Assembly (NCBI GenBank): GCA_020736575.1
Contig: JAGPYM010000031.1
Coordinates: 186,001 to 250,000, forward strand
Origin: Thelonectria olida
Lineage: Eukaryota; Ascomycota; Sordariomycetes; Hypocreales; Nectriaceae
Direction: 5' to 3'
Length of the DNA stretch: 64,000 bases
Below, piece after piece: positions 12,540 to 22,400 of the stretch. The position numbers and the translations under genes were made by a program. A model generated the notes under the pieces. It did not search any database. It was not told the DNA's origin and was given only the letters and a program-made list of their open reading frames with translations. Position 1 is the first letter of the stretch; every line of letters begins with the position of its first letter.

Positions 12540-13658
12540 ATGCCGAAACACGTTCGAACTCCTAGCACCTCCCACAGGAACTACGGCGGCCCCCTCCCAG
12601 TCTCCCTGGCCCCTTCTCCCATGTATAGCCAGCAGCGCATGACTATCCCCAGCAACTACTATGGCGTCCCCTCCACAACCTCCTCCATGACCCTCCAGAC
12701 TCAAAGTCAACCCACCTACGACTCGTACGCCACCGCCTCGGGACCCAGCACCGTCTCCGTCCCTCCCCCCGTCCAGCACCGCGCCAGCTCAGGAGCCTGG
12801 ACGCCCACCGACGACCAGCAGCTGCTCAACGCTCGCATGCAGGGCCTCAACTGGGGCCAGATCCAGGCAAACTTCTTCCCCACCAAGACGCCCAATGCCT
12901 GTCGCAAGCGTCACGAGCGCCTGATGGAGCGAAAGGGCGCGGATGACTGGGACAACCAGAAGCTTCAGCGCCTGGCCAAGGAGTACATGGCCATGCGCAA
13001 GGAGATTTGGAGCGGACTCGCAGCTCGCACCGGAGAGAAGTGGAATGTCGTCGAGCAAAAGGTAAGACTCTATCGATCCCCTATACAAGACCACCACTAA
13101 TATAAGTTACAGTGCATGTCCAATGGCCTCAAGAATCTGCAAAGCGCCGCTCGGGCCGCTGCCCGCCGTGACCGGCTCGAGTCCGGCGGTACTCTCTCAG
13201 GGTATGACGACGACAGCGGCATCTCCGGCATGGGCCTGACCCCCGTTGACGAACTAGACACATCCTATAGTAGCCCCGAGACGACCTCGTCCGCCATGCA
13301 CTCGGCGCACTCCAGCACCGCCTCGGCCTCGGCCGCCACCTACCAGGCGCTGGCCCAGCAGCAGTCGCAGCACTCGGCCCAGCTGCTCCCGGCCGCCTAC
13401 GGCATGGGCTCCGTGGCGGGCACCGCGGCGGTTGCGGCGGCGGCGGCGTACGGGGGGACCTACGCGGGGCACGGCTACTCGTCGAGCGTGAGCTCCAACG
13501 CCAGCGCCGGTCATGGCTATGGCGGCCACGCCGGGAGCGGGCAGCACCAGAGCCACAGCCCTTACATGAGCACGCAGAACATGAGCTCGCAAAGGCCGCA
13601 GAGCTCCGACCTGGCCATTGGTGCTCTCATAAATAGACCTGTTGGCACTGGTGTCTAA
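12540..13658 (+). CDS. Myb/SANT-type DNA-binding protein (two exons, 355 aa)
   Basis: Exons 12540..13061 and 13113..13658, separated by a 51-nt intron (gtaaga donor, ttacag acceptor). ATG 12540 sits in a good context (ccaccATG). The first about 80 residues are Ser/Pro/Thr-rich. Residues about 82-175 form a Myb/SANT-like region: SGAWTPTDDQQLLNARMQG, then NWGQIQANFFPTKTPNACR with RKRHERLM, then a second helical set ending near GEKWNVVEQKCMSNGLKN. The tryptophan spacing and the TPNACRKRHERL third helix are typical of Myb repeats. The C-terminus is low complexity: Ser/Ala/Gln-rich, an alanine run, then Gly/His/Tyr-rich. This is a nuclear DNA-binding protein of the fungal Myb group; I cannot assign it to a named regulator. 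The long leader suggests post-transcriptional control. Confidence 0.82.
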
Positions 13659-14458
13659 ACGGCCTCTGACTCTCTCACCCTCCATCTTCACTGCCTCCCT
13701 ATACCTCCTTACACCACACAAAAGCTCTCTTCCTTTACTTTATTTTACTTTACTTTACGTTACTTATCGCCATCCATTCCTTATTTGCTATTACAACCAC
13801 CCACCAATCACTCAACTGGCACCATTCAATCACTCACTCGGCCCTTTGGAATTCCATTTATCAAACCTCCCTCTGCACGGCGAAGCAGAGCAGCAGCAGC
13901 ACAAACAGGCACGGGCGTTCGGCGGCACAGGAACTAACGAAACGATGATGATAAGCAAACCTCACCTTGGGTCCTTTTCTATCTTTCAAGGAGTTGGAGT
14001 TATTCCGTAATGATATTTCCCCCCCATCACATCGGGTTCTTTTTATTTTGCATTTATTTGTCCCTGTTTCCTTCCAAAATGGTGGCAATTGGAACCGACA
14101 CGAACTTTTCACAACTTGTCTTGTACACTAGAGATAGAGATACCAGGACAACAAGGGGATGGAGGAGGATGATATCGAGTTTGGGATTGAACGATTCTAG
14201 AAATCTAGATCCCCTCTGCAGCGAGGAAATACAAATTTGCTATTTTTGATATTCTCTTTCTGGCTCTGGTTTTCGTCTCAGAATAAACCTATAGATAAAA
14301 TAATAGTCTACAATAGTGTTGAGTCGTGTACAAAACAGACAAGTCGAGACAATAAAACCGGCAACCAGTAAAAAGATGTAAAAGCGCAGATGCACGTCTG
14401 TTTATATGCCACACATGCTCGTCCCGTCTCGTCATAATACAGTGTTTTTACAAAGCCA
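13659..14458. other. Convergent 3' flanks of the Myb-like gene and COX10
   Basis: This stretch separates two converging stop codons. It holds TTTACTT-type repeats near 13736-13765 and A/T-rich segments suited to 3' UTRs and poly(A) sites. No gene is supported. Confidence 0.5.
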
Positions 14459-16003
14459 TTACCTCTGTGGCTTGCCATCTTGTAATCGATCGCTCGAGTT
14501 CTCTGCTGCCATGAGTACCATCTCGTCCAACTCCTCCTCTTCCCATTCACCCTCTTCCTCGCCAAAGATGCTCCTCCAAGCCCTGCTCCACATGCCCTTC
14601 TTGTGCAAAAGAGCCAGGATCATGACTACGGGCAGATGCCAAACACTAGCCCAAAAGAGGCTTCTGGCGCTCCCTTGATGACCTTCAAATCGCCAGAACC
14701 GAACAGATTCTCGTACCAGCCAGACGTTGATGGGCAAGCTGGTCACGGCAAACGACCAGTCTGTGACACCAGACGCACAAAGACCCAGGCACAGAGGGAT
14801 GAAGGCCAGACTGTATCGAAGAGCAACACGGCCGTTGCGAGCGGGGTTTGTCCAGGCAAGCATTCGAAGACCAGCAGCCTTGTACTCCTCACGGATGGGC
14901 CAGCTGAGGGCCATGAAGTGAGGGAACTGCCAGGCAAATAGCAGACCGGCCATGACCCAACCACCAATTGACGAGCCATCGTTTGCGAACAAAAGTTCTC
15001 GCCAAGACCCATCCTTGGTCGCAGTTTCGCCAGCCGCAGCGGCCCAACCCATGAGAGGAGGAATACCGCCGACCACGGCACCGATCCAGGTGTTAAATGC
15101 AGTGACGGCTTTTAGCGGCGTGTATGCACCAGCGTACAGAAAAATGTTGGACAAGCCAAGAAATGACACAGTCGGGTTCACGCCAAAGTAAAGAGCCCCC
15201 ACTCCGGTAGCTCCCGCAAGGATGGCAAAGGCGACGGCACTTCGGGTCGAGATGAGACGTCTCACAAGAGGGCGGTTTCGGGTTCGGCTCATTTTGGCGT
15301 CAGTTGCGGGTTCGTAAATCATGTTGAAGGCATTGGCGCTGGCCGAACAAAGCGCAGTGCCGGTGGTGAGGAAAAGCAATGTGAGTGGGCTCAAGCTGGG
15401 TGTCTCGGTGGTGCTGGGGGCGAGAAGCTCGGGAACAGGATATATAGCGTACGAAGCCATTGCCGTGAGCACGACAAGCATGGTCAATCGGGGTTTCGAG
15501 AGGGAGAGAAATGTGGAAAAGGTTCGTTTAAGAGAGTTAGTCGGTTGCGCGGCGGCGTGGGAGGTCAAGAGCGACGAGGCATCGGGGGGAAGAGGTTTCT
15601 CGCCATTGGCAGCGGCCTTTTGACGGCGCTCGGCCTGTCGTCGACGATGAGGAGCGAGAGGCGGTTCGGATTGAGTAGGATCGGAGGCGGAGGAAGAGGC
15701 TGCTGAGTCGCCAACTTGGGGAGTCGAGGTGGCTGTTGTTGACGAAATGCCGCCATTGGCCCGACGAGAGACGAGGAAGTCGAGGCAATTGGATCGCTCA
15801 AAGATTCGATTGGAGAGAAAGAAGCCGGGGACTCTCAATGGTGAGGCGGCTACTATCCTAGGGGCCTGAAAGGCCGCTGGCGAGGACATCCATCGTCGAA
15901 TGGCGGGCGCAGCGGCAAAGCTGCTATGAGTAGGAGGGGCTCTGGGAACGGCTTTCCAGGCCTGGAGCTCGGCGGCGAGAAGGGCACATCGTGGTGGTCG
16001 CAT
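14459..16003 (-). CDS. COX10: Protoheme IX farnesyltransferase, mitochondrial (heme O synthase)
   Basis: Uninterrupted 514-codon frame. COX10 transfers a farnesyl group to heme B to make heme O, the precursor of heme A for cytochrome c oxidase, in the mitochondrial inner membrane. The first about 160 residues are Arg/Ser/Ala-rich with few acids and fit a mitochondrial presequence plus linker. The UbiA-type prenyltransferase domain begins at LSKPRLTMLVVLTAMASYAI. It carries NAFNMIYEPATDAKMSRTRN with RPL (polyprenyl-diphosphate/Mg binding), YTPLKAVTAFNTWIGAVVGG with IPPLMGW, and WQFPHFMALSWPIREEYKAA. About eight membrane segments follow. The C-terminus is acidic (EEEGEWEEEEL). Length and layout match fungal COX10. 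A more internal start (MSSPAAF) is possible but would remove the presequence. It diverges from the transaldolase gene across a 958-bp promoter. Confidence 0.96.
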   Translation of the reverse strand: MRPPRCALLAAELQAWKAVPRAPPTHSSFAAAPAIRRWMSSPAAFQAPRIVAASPLRVPGFFLSNRIFERSNCLDFLVSRRANGGISSTTATSTPQVGDSAASSSASDPTQSEPPLAPHRRRQAERRQKAAANGEKPLPPDASSLLTSHAAAQPTNSLKRTFSTFLSLSKPRLTMLVVLTAMASYAIYPVPELLAPSTTETPSLSPLTLLFLTTGTALCSASANAFNMIYEPATDAKMSRTRNRPLVRRLISTRSAVAFAILAGATGVGALYFGVNPTVSFLGLSNIFLYAGAYTPLKAVTAFNTWIGAVVGGIPPLMGWAAAAGETATKDGSWRELLFANDGSSIGGWVMAGLLFAWQFPHFMALSWPIREEYKAAGLRMLAWTNPARNGRVALRYSLAFIPLCLGLCASGVTDWSFAVTSLPINVWLVRESVRFWRFEGHQGSARSLFWASVWHLPVVMILALLHKKGMWSRAWRSIFGEEEGEWEEEELDEMVLMAAENSSDRLQDGKPQR

Positions 16004-16961
16004 GGTCGCCTGGCGCTTGGTTCATGGCGTCTCAATTGAGGACTCAATCCATTACCGTTGCGCAGAAAGGAGAGGTTGTGCAGGGGAGCGAGGGTGACGG
16101 TTTGAGGTGGTACGACTTGGTGATGGGCTGGTAGCAGATTTCAAGAGGTTCGTTTCCTATTCTGGAACTTCTGGGGAAATGGAAGGGGAACGTGACCTGT
16201 CACGTGGATGATCTGACAGCCAAAGAAGCCCCCACGTTTCGGCTTGGCCCCCACGACCTGGAGCTGTCCCTTCACGATGCCTCGCAAAGAAGCGATGCAG
16301 TTGAATGTGCTGTGGTGTGTTTCTCGTGCTTTTCAACTCCCAAGTCAATGCATGGCGGTTGACAGAGTGACCGACGGCACGTGGCCAAATTGAGCTTACC
16401 AAGTAGAGCACCTCGATTAACTTGCCGCAGGGAAGCTCGCATCTCTTTCTCACGACTGTCCCTCTTATCAGCTTTCCCGCTTTTGGTCTCCCATCAACCC
16501 GCTCCCTGAGCCATTCATATGCCTCTGAATACGGCAGCCTAGAATGCGGAACCGAGACTTATACAACGGGATAGTCCGAGATCAATATGTGGGTTGAACC
16601 CGTTCAGTCCAAGTCCCCACTGCGACTATGTTGCTGCAATTGGGAATTCACTTGGCAGTTGTAGCCGCTGGATGGAGTCGCAAGAACTGCCACCTGAAGT
16701 GAAAAATATGACGAGCGTATGACCTGCCACATGGCGAATTATTACCTTTCTTAGTCGAGTGTGTTGCGCTGAGAGCGGGGAGGGAGGGAGACGTGTCAAC
16801 GACACGGAGATAGCTGTCACTCGACCATTCGGGTCTCTGATATCTTAAATATTCCAATTTTACTAGGGAGTAGTCTAGATAATATCCGGCCATTCTACGA
16901 TTAATTTGAATAACCATTCTTCCTTTCTCTGAATCATCTCCTGTCCTGCCGTGCCGCAGCC
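16004..16961. promoter_or_regulatory. Bidirectional promoter of COX10 and transaldolase with two CACGTG E-boxes
   Basis: Palindromic CACGTG motifs lie at 16201-16206 and 16378-16383, about 200 and 375 bp upstream of the COX10 start and 580-760 bp from the transaldolase start. CACGTG is the known site of bHLH factors such as Cbf1 and Pho4/NUC-1. No coding region is supported here. Confidence 0.45.
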
Positions 16962-18268
16962 ATGCCTACTCTACTCGACACTCTCCGGCAGCAGGGGACA
17001 ACGGTTGATTGTGATACTCTCAATGTTGACGGTATGAGAAAAGAAAAAAGCCCATCCCTTCACTCAACTAGTTCCAACGACTGACTCTTTGAGCAGTTGC
17101 CAAAGACCTAGGTCCCTTTGTGGACTGTACCTCGAACCAGGTACTCAGCTCCCACTGATCGTGAAGACAAAAACTGACACGTCGTTTTCCAAGGCCATTG
17201 CCTACTTTGAACTGTCTAAGACGGTTGACTCTAAAGACAAGCTATACCATGAGGCCCTCATCAAAGCGGCTATTCGGGATGCATATGCCCTACGCGGAGA
17301 ACATCAGGGAAAGGCGACCTTTGAGGGGTTTGCCGTAGAGATCATGGTCCGTAAAGCGGCTGGGAAGCAGAAAACCCACTCACATGATTCCAGATGGTCA
17401 AATTGCAGCTCATAATTGCTCCCCACGTTACTGGCTACGTCCACGTCCAGACCAACCCCAAGTTATCCTACGACACCACTGCCACCGTTGAGAACGCTGA
17501 GCGTATGGACCAGCACCCCCCAAAGGCCAATTGGCGTAGCTTACACAGTCGCAGGGATCATTAGCTTCTTCAAGGCCTTGGACCCGGACTTCAGCGTCAG
17601 GCGAGTGTGCATCAAGGTCCCTGCGACCTGGGAGGGCATGCAGGCATGTCGCATCCTCGAGGAGAAGGGCATCGCTACTCTCGCAACGACCATGTTCTGC
17701 ATGGAGCAGGCAGCCTTGGCCGCTGATGCTCGGTGCAGGTACATTGCTCCATATGTGAACGAGCTGAAGGTCCATTTCGAAAAGGGGTGAGCTGTTTTTT
17801 TGAGCCTGACTGAAGTCACTTAGGTCTAACCGAGTTAGATATGTGGACGAGAACAAAGCCTTCGACTTTTGTCATGATGCGGCATGGTACTACAAACAGG
17901 ATCCTTCCATCGACACTCAAGTGCTGGCTGCTTCGCTCACCTCGGTTGAGGATGTGATGCAGCTCGCGGGCATTCCTCACATCACCATCTCGCCTGTTCT
18001 TCTCCATGAACTGGCTGATACGGACGCATCATCTTGGAAGGGTGTTGCTGGGGACATGACGAGTCCCCGGACAGACGGAGCTTCGAAGCGAGCAAATCTC
18101 GCAGAACTTGTCAAAGACGAGAGCAGGTGGCGGCTGGAGTTTACCAGAAGCGGCTTTGGGAAGAATGAGGGGAAGATCATCTCAGCTATCAACTACTTTG
18201 CCGACTTTCAAGATAAACTGGAGGAGCTGGTGAAGAACATGGTGCTCAAGGGGAAGAAGACGACATGA
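16962..18268 (+). CDS. Transaldolase-family protein, non-canonical subgroup (six exons, 345 aa)
   Basis: Exons: 16962..17031, 17097..17140, 17194..17346, 17394..17502, 17555..17786, 17839..18268 (1038 nt); introns are 47-65 nt. Transaldolase moves a dihydroxyacetone unit between sugar phosphates in the pentose phosphate pathway via a lysine Schiff base. The barrel is complete: VDCDTLNVD with the N-terminal Asp, APHVTGYVHVQTNPKLSYD, the catalytic lysine in RRVCIKVPATWEG (Lys about 146), GIATLATTMFCMEQAALAA, YIAPYVNELKVHF, and QVLAASLTSVEDVMQLAG. The canonical DATTNPSL stretch is replaced by VDCTSNQAIAYFEL. That marks a fungal paralogue group, often seen as a second or cluster-linked transaldolase rather than the housekeeping enzyme. 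Activity is likely because Asp and Lys remain, but the substrate could differ. Confidence 0.87.
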
Positions 18269-19403
18269 GCTCGTTATGGCAAGAGGTTGGGAGCATCTGG
18301 AGATGGTGGCTGTGCTCAAAGAAGAAATTGAATGCTAATTGCGAACAGGGGGTCAATTTCTCAGTCTGTTCTTTGTTTGTTCTTGGGCGCATGTGTTGCT
18401 CGACCACCACCACTAAATATCAATTGCCCAATCCCTGATCAAGATAACCCGTGGTGATATCTACTCTTTGTTGTTCAAGAATCCCGTCAACTCGAACATG
18501 GCCCTCTTCATCTAGCGCATTCCGAATGTAGGAGTCTCTTTGTGAGGGCTATGGAAAGGGAGGGAGATATCCCAAGTCGAGTCAAAGACTGAAACCCGTG
18601 TGCATCAGCTCTCTTTCAAGGAAATGACGAATTATCGAAAAGGTTCTAAATTTGCAAATCACAAGCTCAATTGCGTCCCTGATTCGGCTACTCAACGGCC
18701 AAAGGAAAACCGTTTGTCGCCGGTGGTGGGCGGTCGATCAAGCATGCTGTTTTCTTTGTCCTCGTCTCCAACGGCGAGTTTGTTTTGCCAACCACCGAAT
18801 TACGAAACGGTGATGCCTTCGTTTCAGACGCAGTTGTTTGGTTGATCAGGGTCCATGGCCTCACCAGATCCCCGTTTGTCCTGTATGTTCCCGGCAGTTT
18901 GTCACATCCAGCAACTGTTTGCTCTTCAATGCTGGGATTTAACATGGAGCGATTCACATCACAACCGCAAAGACCAGATCAACTATCGTTTTCCTCACCT
19001 TTGACGGAACATATTCTTTGTCTGTAAACATCAACGAGATTCTGGAATGCGCTAATTGCCGACGTCAAAGAAACAATGATGTTCCGCGTGAACAAACCGA
19101 GTAACAATTCATCTACTGCTTCGAAGGAGAGAGATGCTGGTTGTGTGATTTAATAACCCTCCGACTTTCCCAAAATATTTTCTCTTTTCCAAACCTCAAC
19201 ACCACCCATTATTCCTTTATCATTCACCAGTCTATCCCAACACTCTTTATCACCACCATTGCCACATGCACATCATTGCACACCATCTTGTGTTCCAGTT
19301 GCTCGCGCTGTAGCCTCAGCCCTCCTTCTTATTGCTTGTCGTCTTCCACGTTCCTGTTGATTCCTCTGTGTCACCTATCGTCACAAAGAGAGGCGAAGAA
19401 GAC
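18269..19403. other. Intergenic region, no supported gene
   Basis: This holds the transaldolase 3' flank and the promoter of the large zinc-finger gene. Open frames are short and without domain features. The 200 bp before 19404 are C/T-rich, as in fungal 5' leaders. Confidence 0.45.
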
Positions 19404-22400
19404 ATGGCCGTCCCTCACATCCTCACCACCGGCTACGTGTCGAGTGAGGACGCCCGGCATCGCCTCAATCCCAGCATTGAACCTGATGATGCCGAATGGA
19501 AGTCGGTTCACGAGCACTTTACCAACCTGACCCAAAACTCCAACACATCTGTTAACCAGATCTTGATGGACACCTTCACTCGTCGTGAAGCCATCCTATT
19601 TGTCTGGAGTGACCTCCCTCAAATCAAGAAAGTGCAAGACTCTCGCACCAAACTCTACCATTCCATTCTCAACAACCGGTACCGAGGTCTCGAGGTGACT
19701 CTTGCCACCAAACTGACCATGTTGTACTTTGGACTGCCAGTTGAGCCTTGTGACCCTCACTCCGACGAAATGGACCTTGACTCGGACCAGTACTCCGCTG
19801 AATCTCACTGTTCGGAGCTGGCTCAGGGGGGGACACCGAGATGGTAGTCAACCTCCGCGGAGGGGGATCGCCCGACGAAGAAGAGTATTCAGAAATCGGC
19901 CCCGACAACTCGTTGCTCATTGCGCTCACGAAGGCGCTCGAAGAAGGCGACGACGATGACGACGACTACGATGCTACTAACAACTCGATGCTCCAGGATC
20001 AACTCGAAGAAGACATTCGCCGGAGCGAGAGAGGAGAGGAAGAGGACGAGGAAGAACTTGACAGCGACCAAGAGACAACGCGCTTCAGCTCTCCCGAAGC
20101 AGAGATGGAGGCGAGGAAGGGCCCCAAGCTGCAGGATGTCCTCGAGCCCGTCCAGCTTGCCGACCACCGCGATCACAGGACGCTGCCTCCAACCCATGAA
20201 GACACCTGGGTTCCCCTCTGGAGCCACCGTGGCTGCGTACACTTTGTGCCTGGCCACTGGGGCTCCTTCGCCCTCGCCATCCGAAAGCTGCTCTCGCTCC
20301 CGTTGACCAGCGACGAGGACGTTGTCGAGTTTACCTTGGCCGTGTTCGACACTAGCGAAACTGGGAGGATCAGGATCACCAGAGAGATCGACGACAAGCT
20401 TCCTCTGCAGAGCCCCAGCGAGGCTTTCCGCTTCGTGCAAGAACACCACGACAACGTCGCTGCGGAGGACTCGTCAGTGTCCTGGTTTGTCAGGCTGGGA
20501 GCGGACTCTACTCCGCTGATGTGGGCGCCAACTCCAGAGCAGTTCAAGGCCGACGTCACCAAGATCGGGTATCCAGTCTTCGAGGGCCGGGACGATCCTG
20601 AGAAACATGTCATCAACTGGGCCTGGGTCGCCTTTCCCAAGTTCACAGGCGAGTACTTCAGGATCCAGGACTGGGCTGCCAACCAGTACAACCTCCACCT
20701 CAAGACGGCCATTGAAGTCTTGCTCGGCATTCCGCTTGATGGGCAATCGCACAAGAAAGCCTTTCGAATCTACGACAGGACGCCTGTGGAGGATGGGGGA
20801 CACCCCCAACTGCAACTGGAGAACAGCGGCACTACTTGGGCCGGCACCGGCGCCCACTCGAACCTGTGGAATCAACTTCACCCTCAGAACAATTCCAAGA
20901 GCGTCTGGATGCTGGAATCGGTCCCGATTGAAGACGAGGCGATCCCTGTCATCGTTCCATACTGCTACCCTCAGTTCGTGCCGATTATCACGCAGTCAGA
21001 CGCCTCAAAAATGCCCGAGGCCACCAGAGACCTGATCGACGACGTCTGGTCCAAGAGTGAAGTCGAAGCAATGGCAGCCGTCCAGTATCACACCATCCCT
21101 GGTCCCCCGGGACAGGCCATCTCCTATCCCGATCGCATTACCATTGACCTCGTTCCCAACTACCATCCAACTTTCCTACAGCGACTGGAAGAAGACGTGG
21201 ACAGGTGCTTTTTCGCTCCGGAAAAGCCACCGTTTGTGGTCCGTCCTCTCTGGAAAGAGAAGGAGTCCCTCTTGTTCCCATCCTGGATCGACAACCCCGA
21301 CAGCGATGTCGAGATGCCTCACTTGGGCGGAGGAAGAGGCGTGCCCTATTTCCACGCCGCCATCATGGAACTGTGCGAGAAGAACCGGCCTGAAGAGTAT
21401 CACTCCGCTGCCGACCATGTCTTCTTGACGCCCGTTCTAGACGACACGGATGATCAGCATGCCGACCTCGACGACGCAAACTTCATCATTACCCCCTCCA
21501 CAGGCGATGCCGAGTGGTATCGCATTCGCTCCAGCATGATGCATCGCAGCTACAAGGTCGAGATCCTCAGAAACACCAAGAAGGACTGGGACAGCAAGAT
21601 TGCCAAAAGCAACACCTGGGGGCCCAGGGTGTCCGTGAAGAGAGTCTTCCGCGACTCCCTCAACCATCTCTTCCGCGACTCTTTGACCGAGTTCTCTGGC
21701 TCGCCGGCGAGACGCGCCTCAGGGGCTCCTCAACCTCGCGGGAGTGCACGCAAGTCCATGCTTCACCAGCTGGCTGAGAAGGCGCTGGCGAAAGGCCACC
21801 AGCGTCAACAGAGCACGCAGTTGCGGCTTCCAATGCCAATTCCTCAGCTTGGCTCTAAGAGAAAAAGCTCCGGATTGCGTTTCCCACAGCCCAGCAGCCA
21901 GACTAAGAAACGAGGCTCAGGCCTGCGATTCCCAATTGCTGCAGAACCTGATGAGGAGCCACAGGAAGAAGCTGCCAGCCAGACTCAGAAGCCAACCACG
22001 ACGCCAGCTCCAGTTCAAGGGTCGGGCGAGCAGAGCCAGAGGCCAAGCAGCAAGCAACGGACCCCAAAGACTGCTGCTCAGAAAGCAAGAGACCTGAAAG
22101 TGATGAAAAGATCCATTGAACTATGGGCAGCTCAGCACACTGCAGAGGAAACGAGTCGAGGCATTGCGGAACCACTATCTCAACCCCAGAACGAGCCTCG
22201 GACTCCTCCCGACCAGACTGACCCCCAGGATCCTCCCGTTCAGACCAGGCGTCAAGATCCTCCTCCTCCTCTGAGCCAGCGCCGCGAGCCTCCTCCCCCT
22301 CCTCCCCCAGGCCAGTCACCCACAATCCCCAGACGACAAGGTCGCCGCCCCAACTCCGATCCTACCTACGTCCAGAACCTGCTCGATCGCGGTGTCCAGC

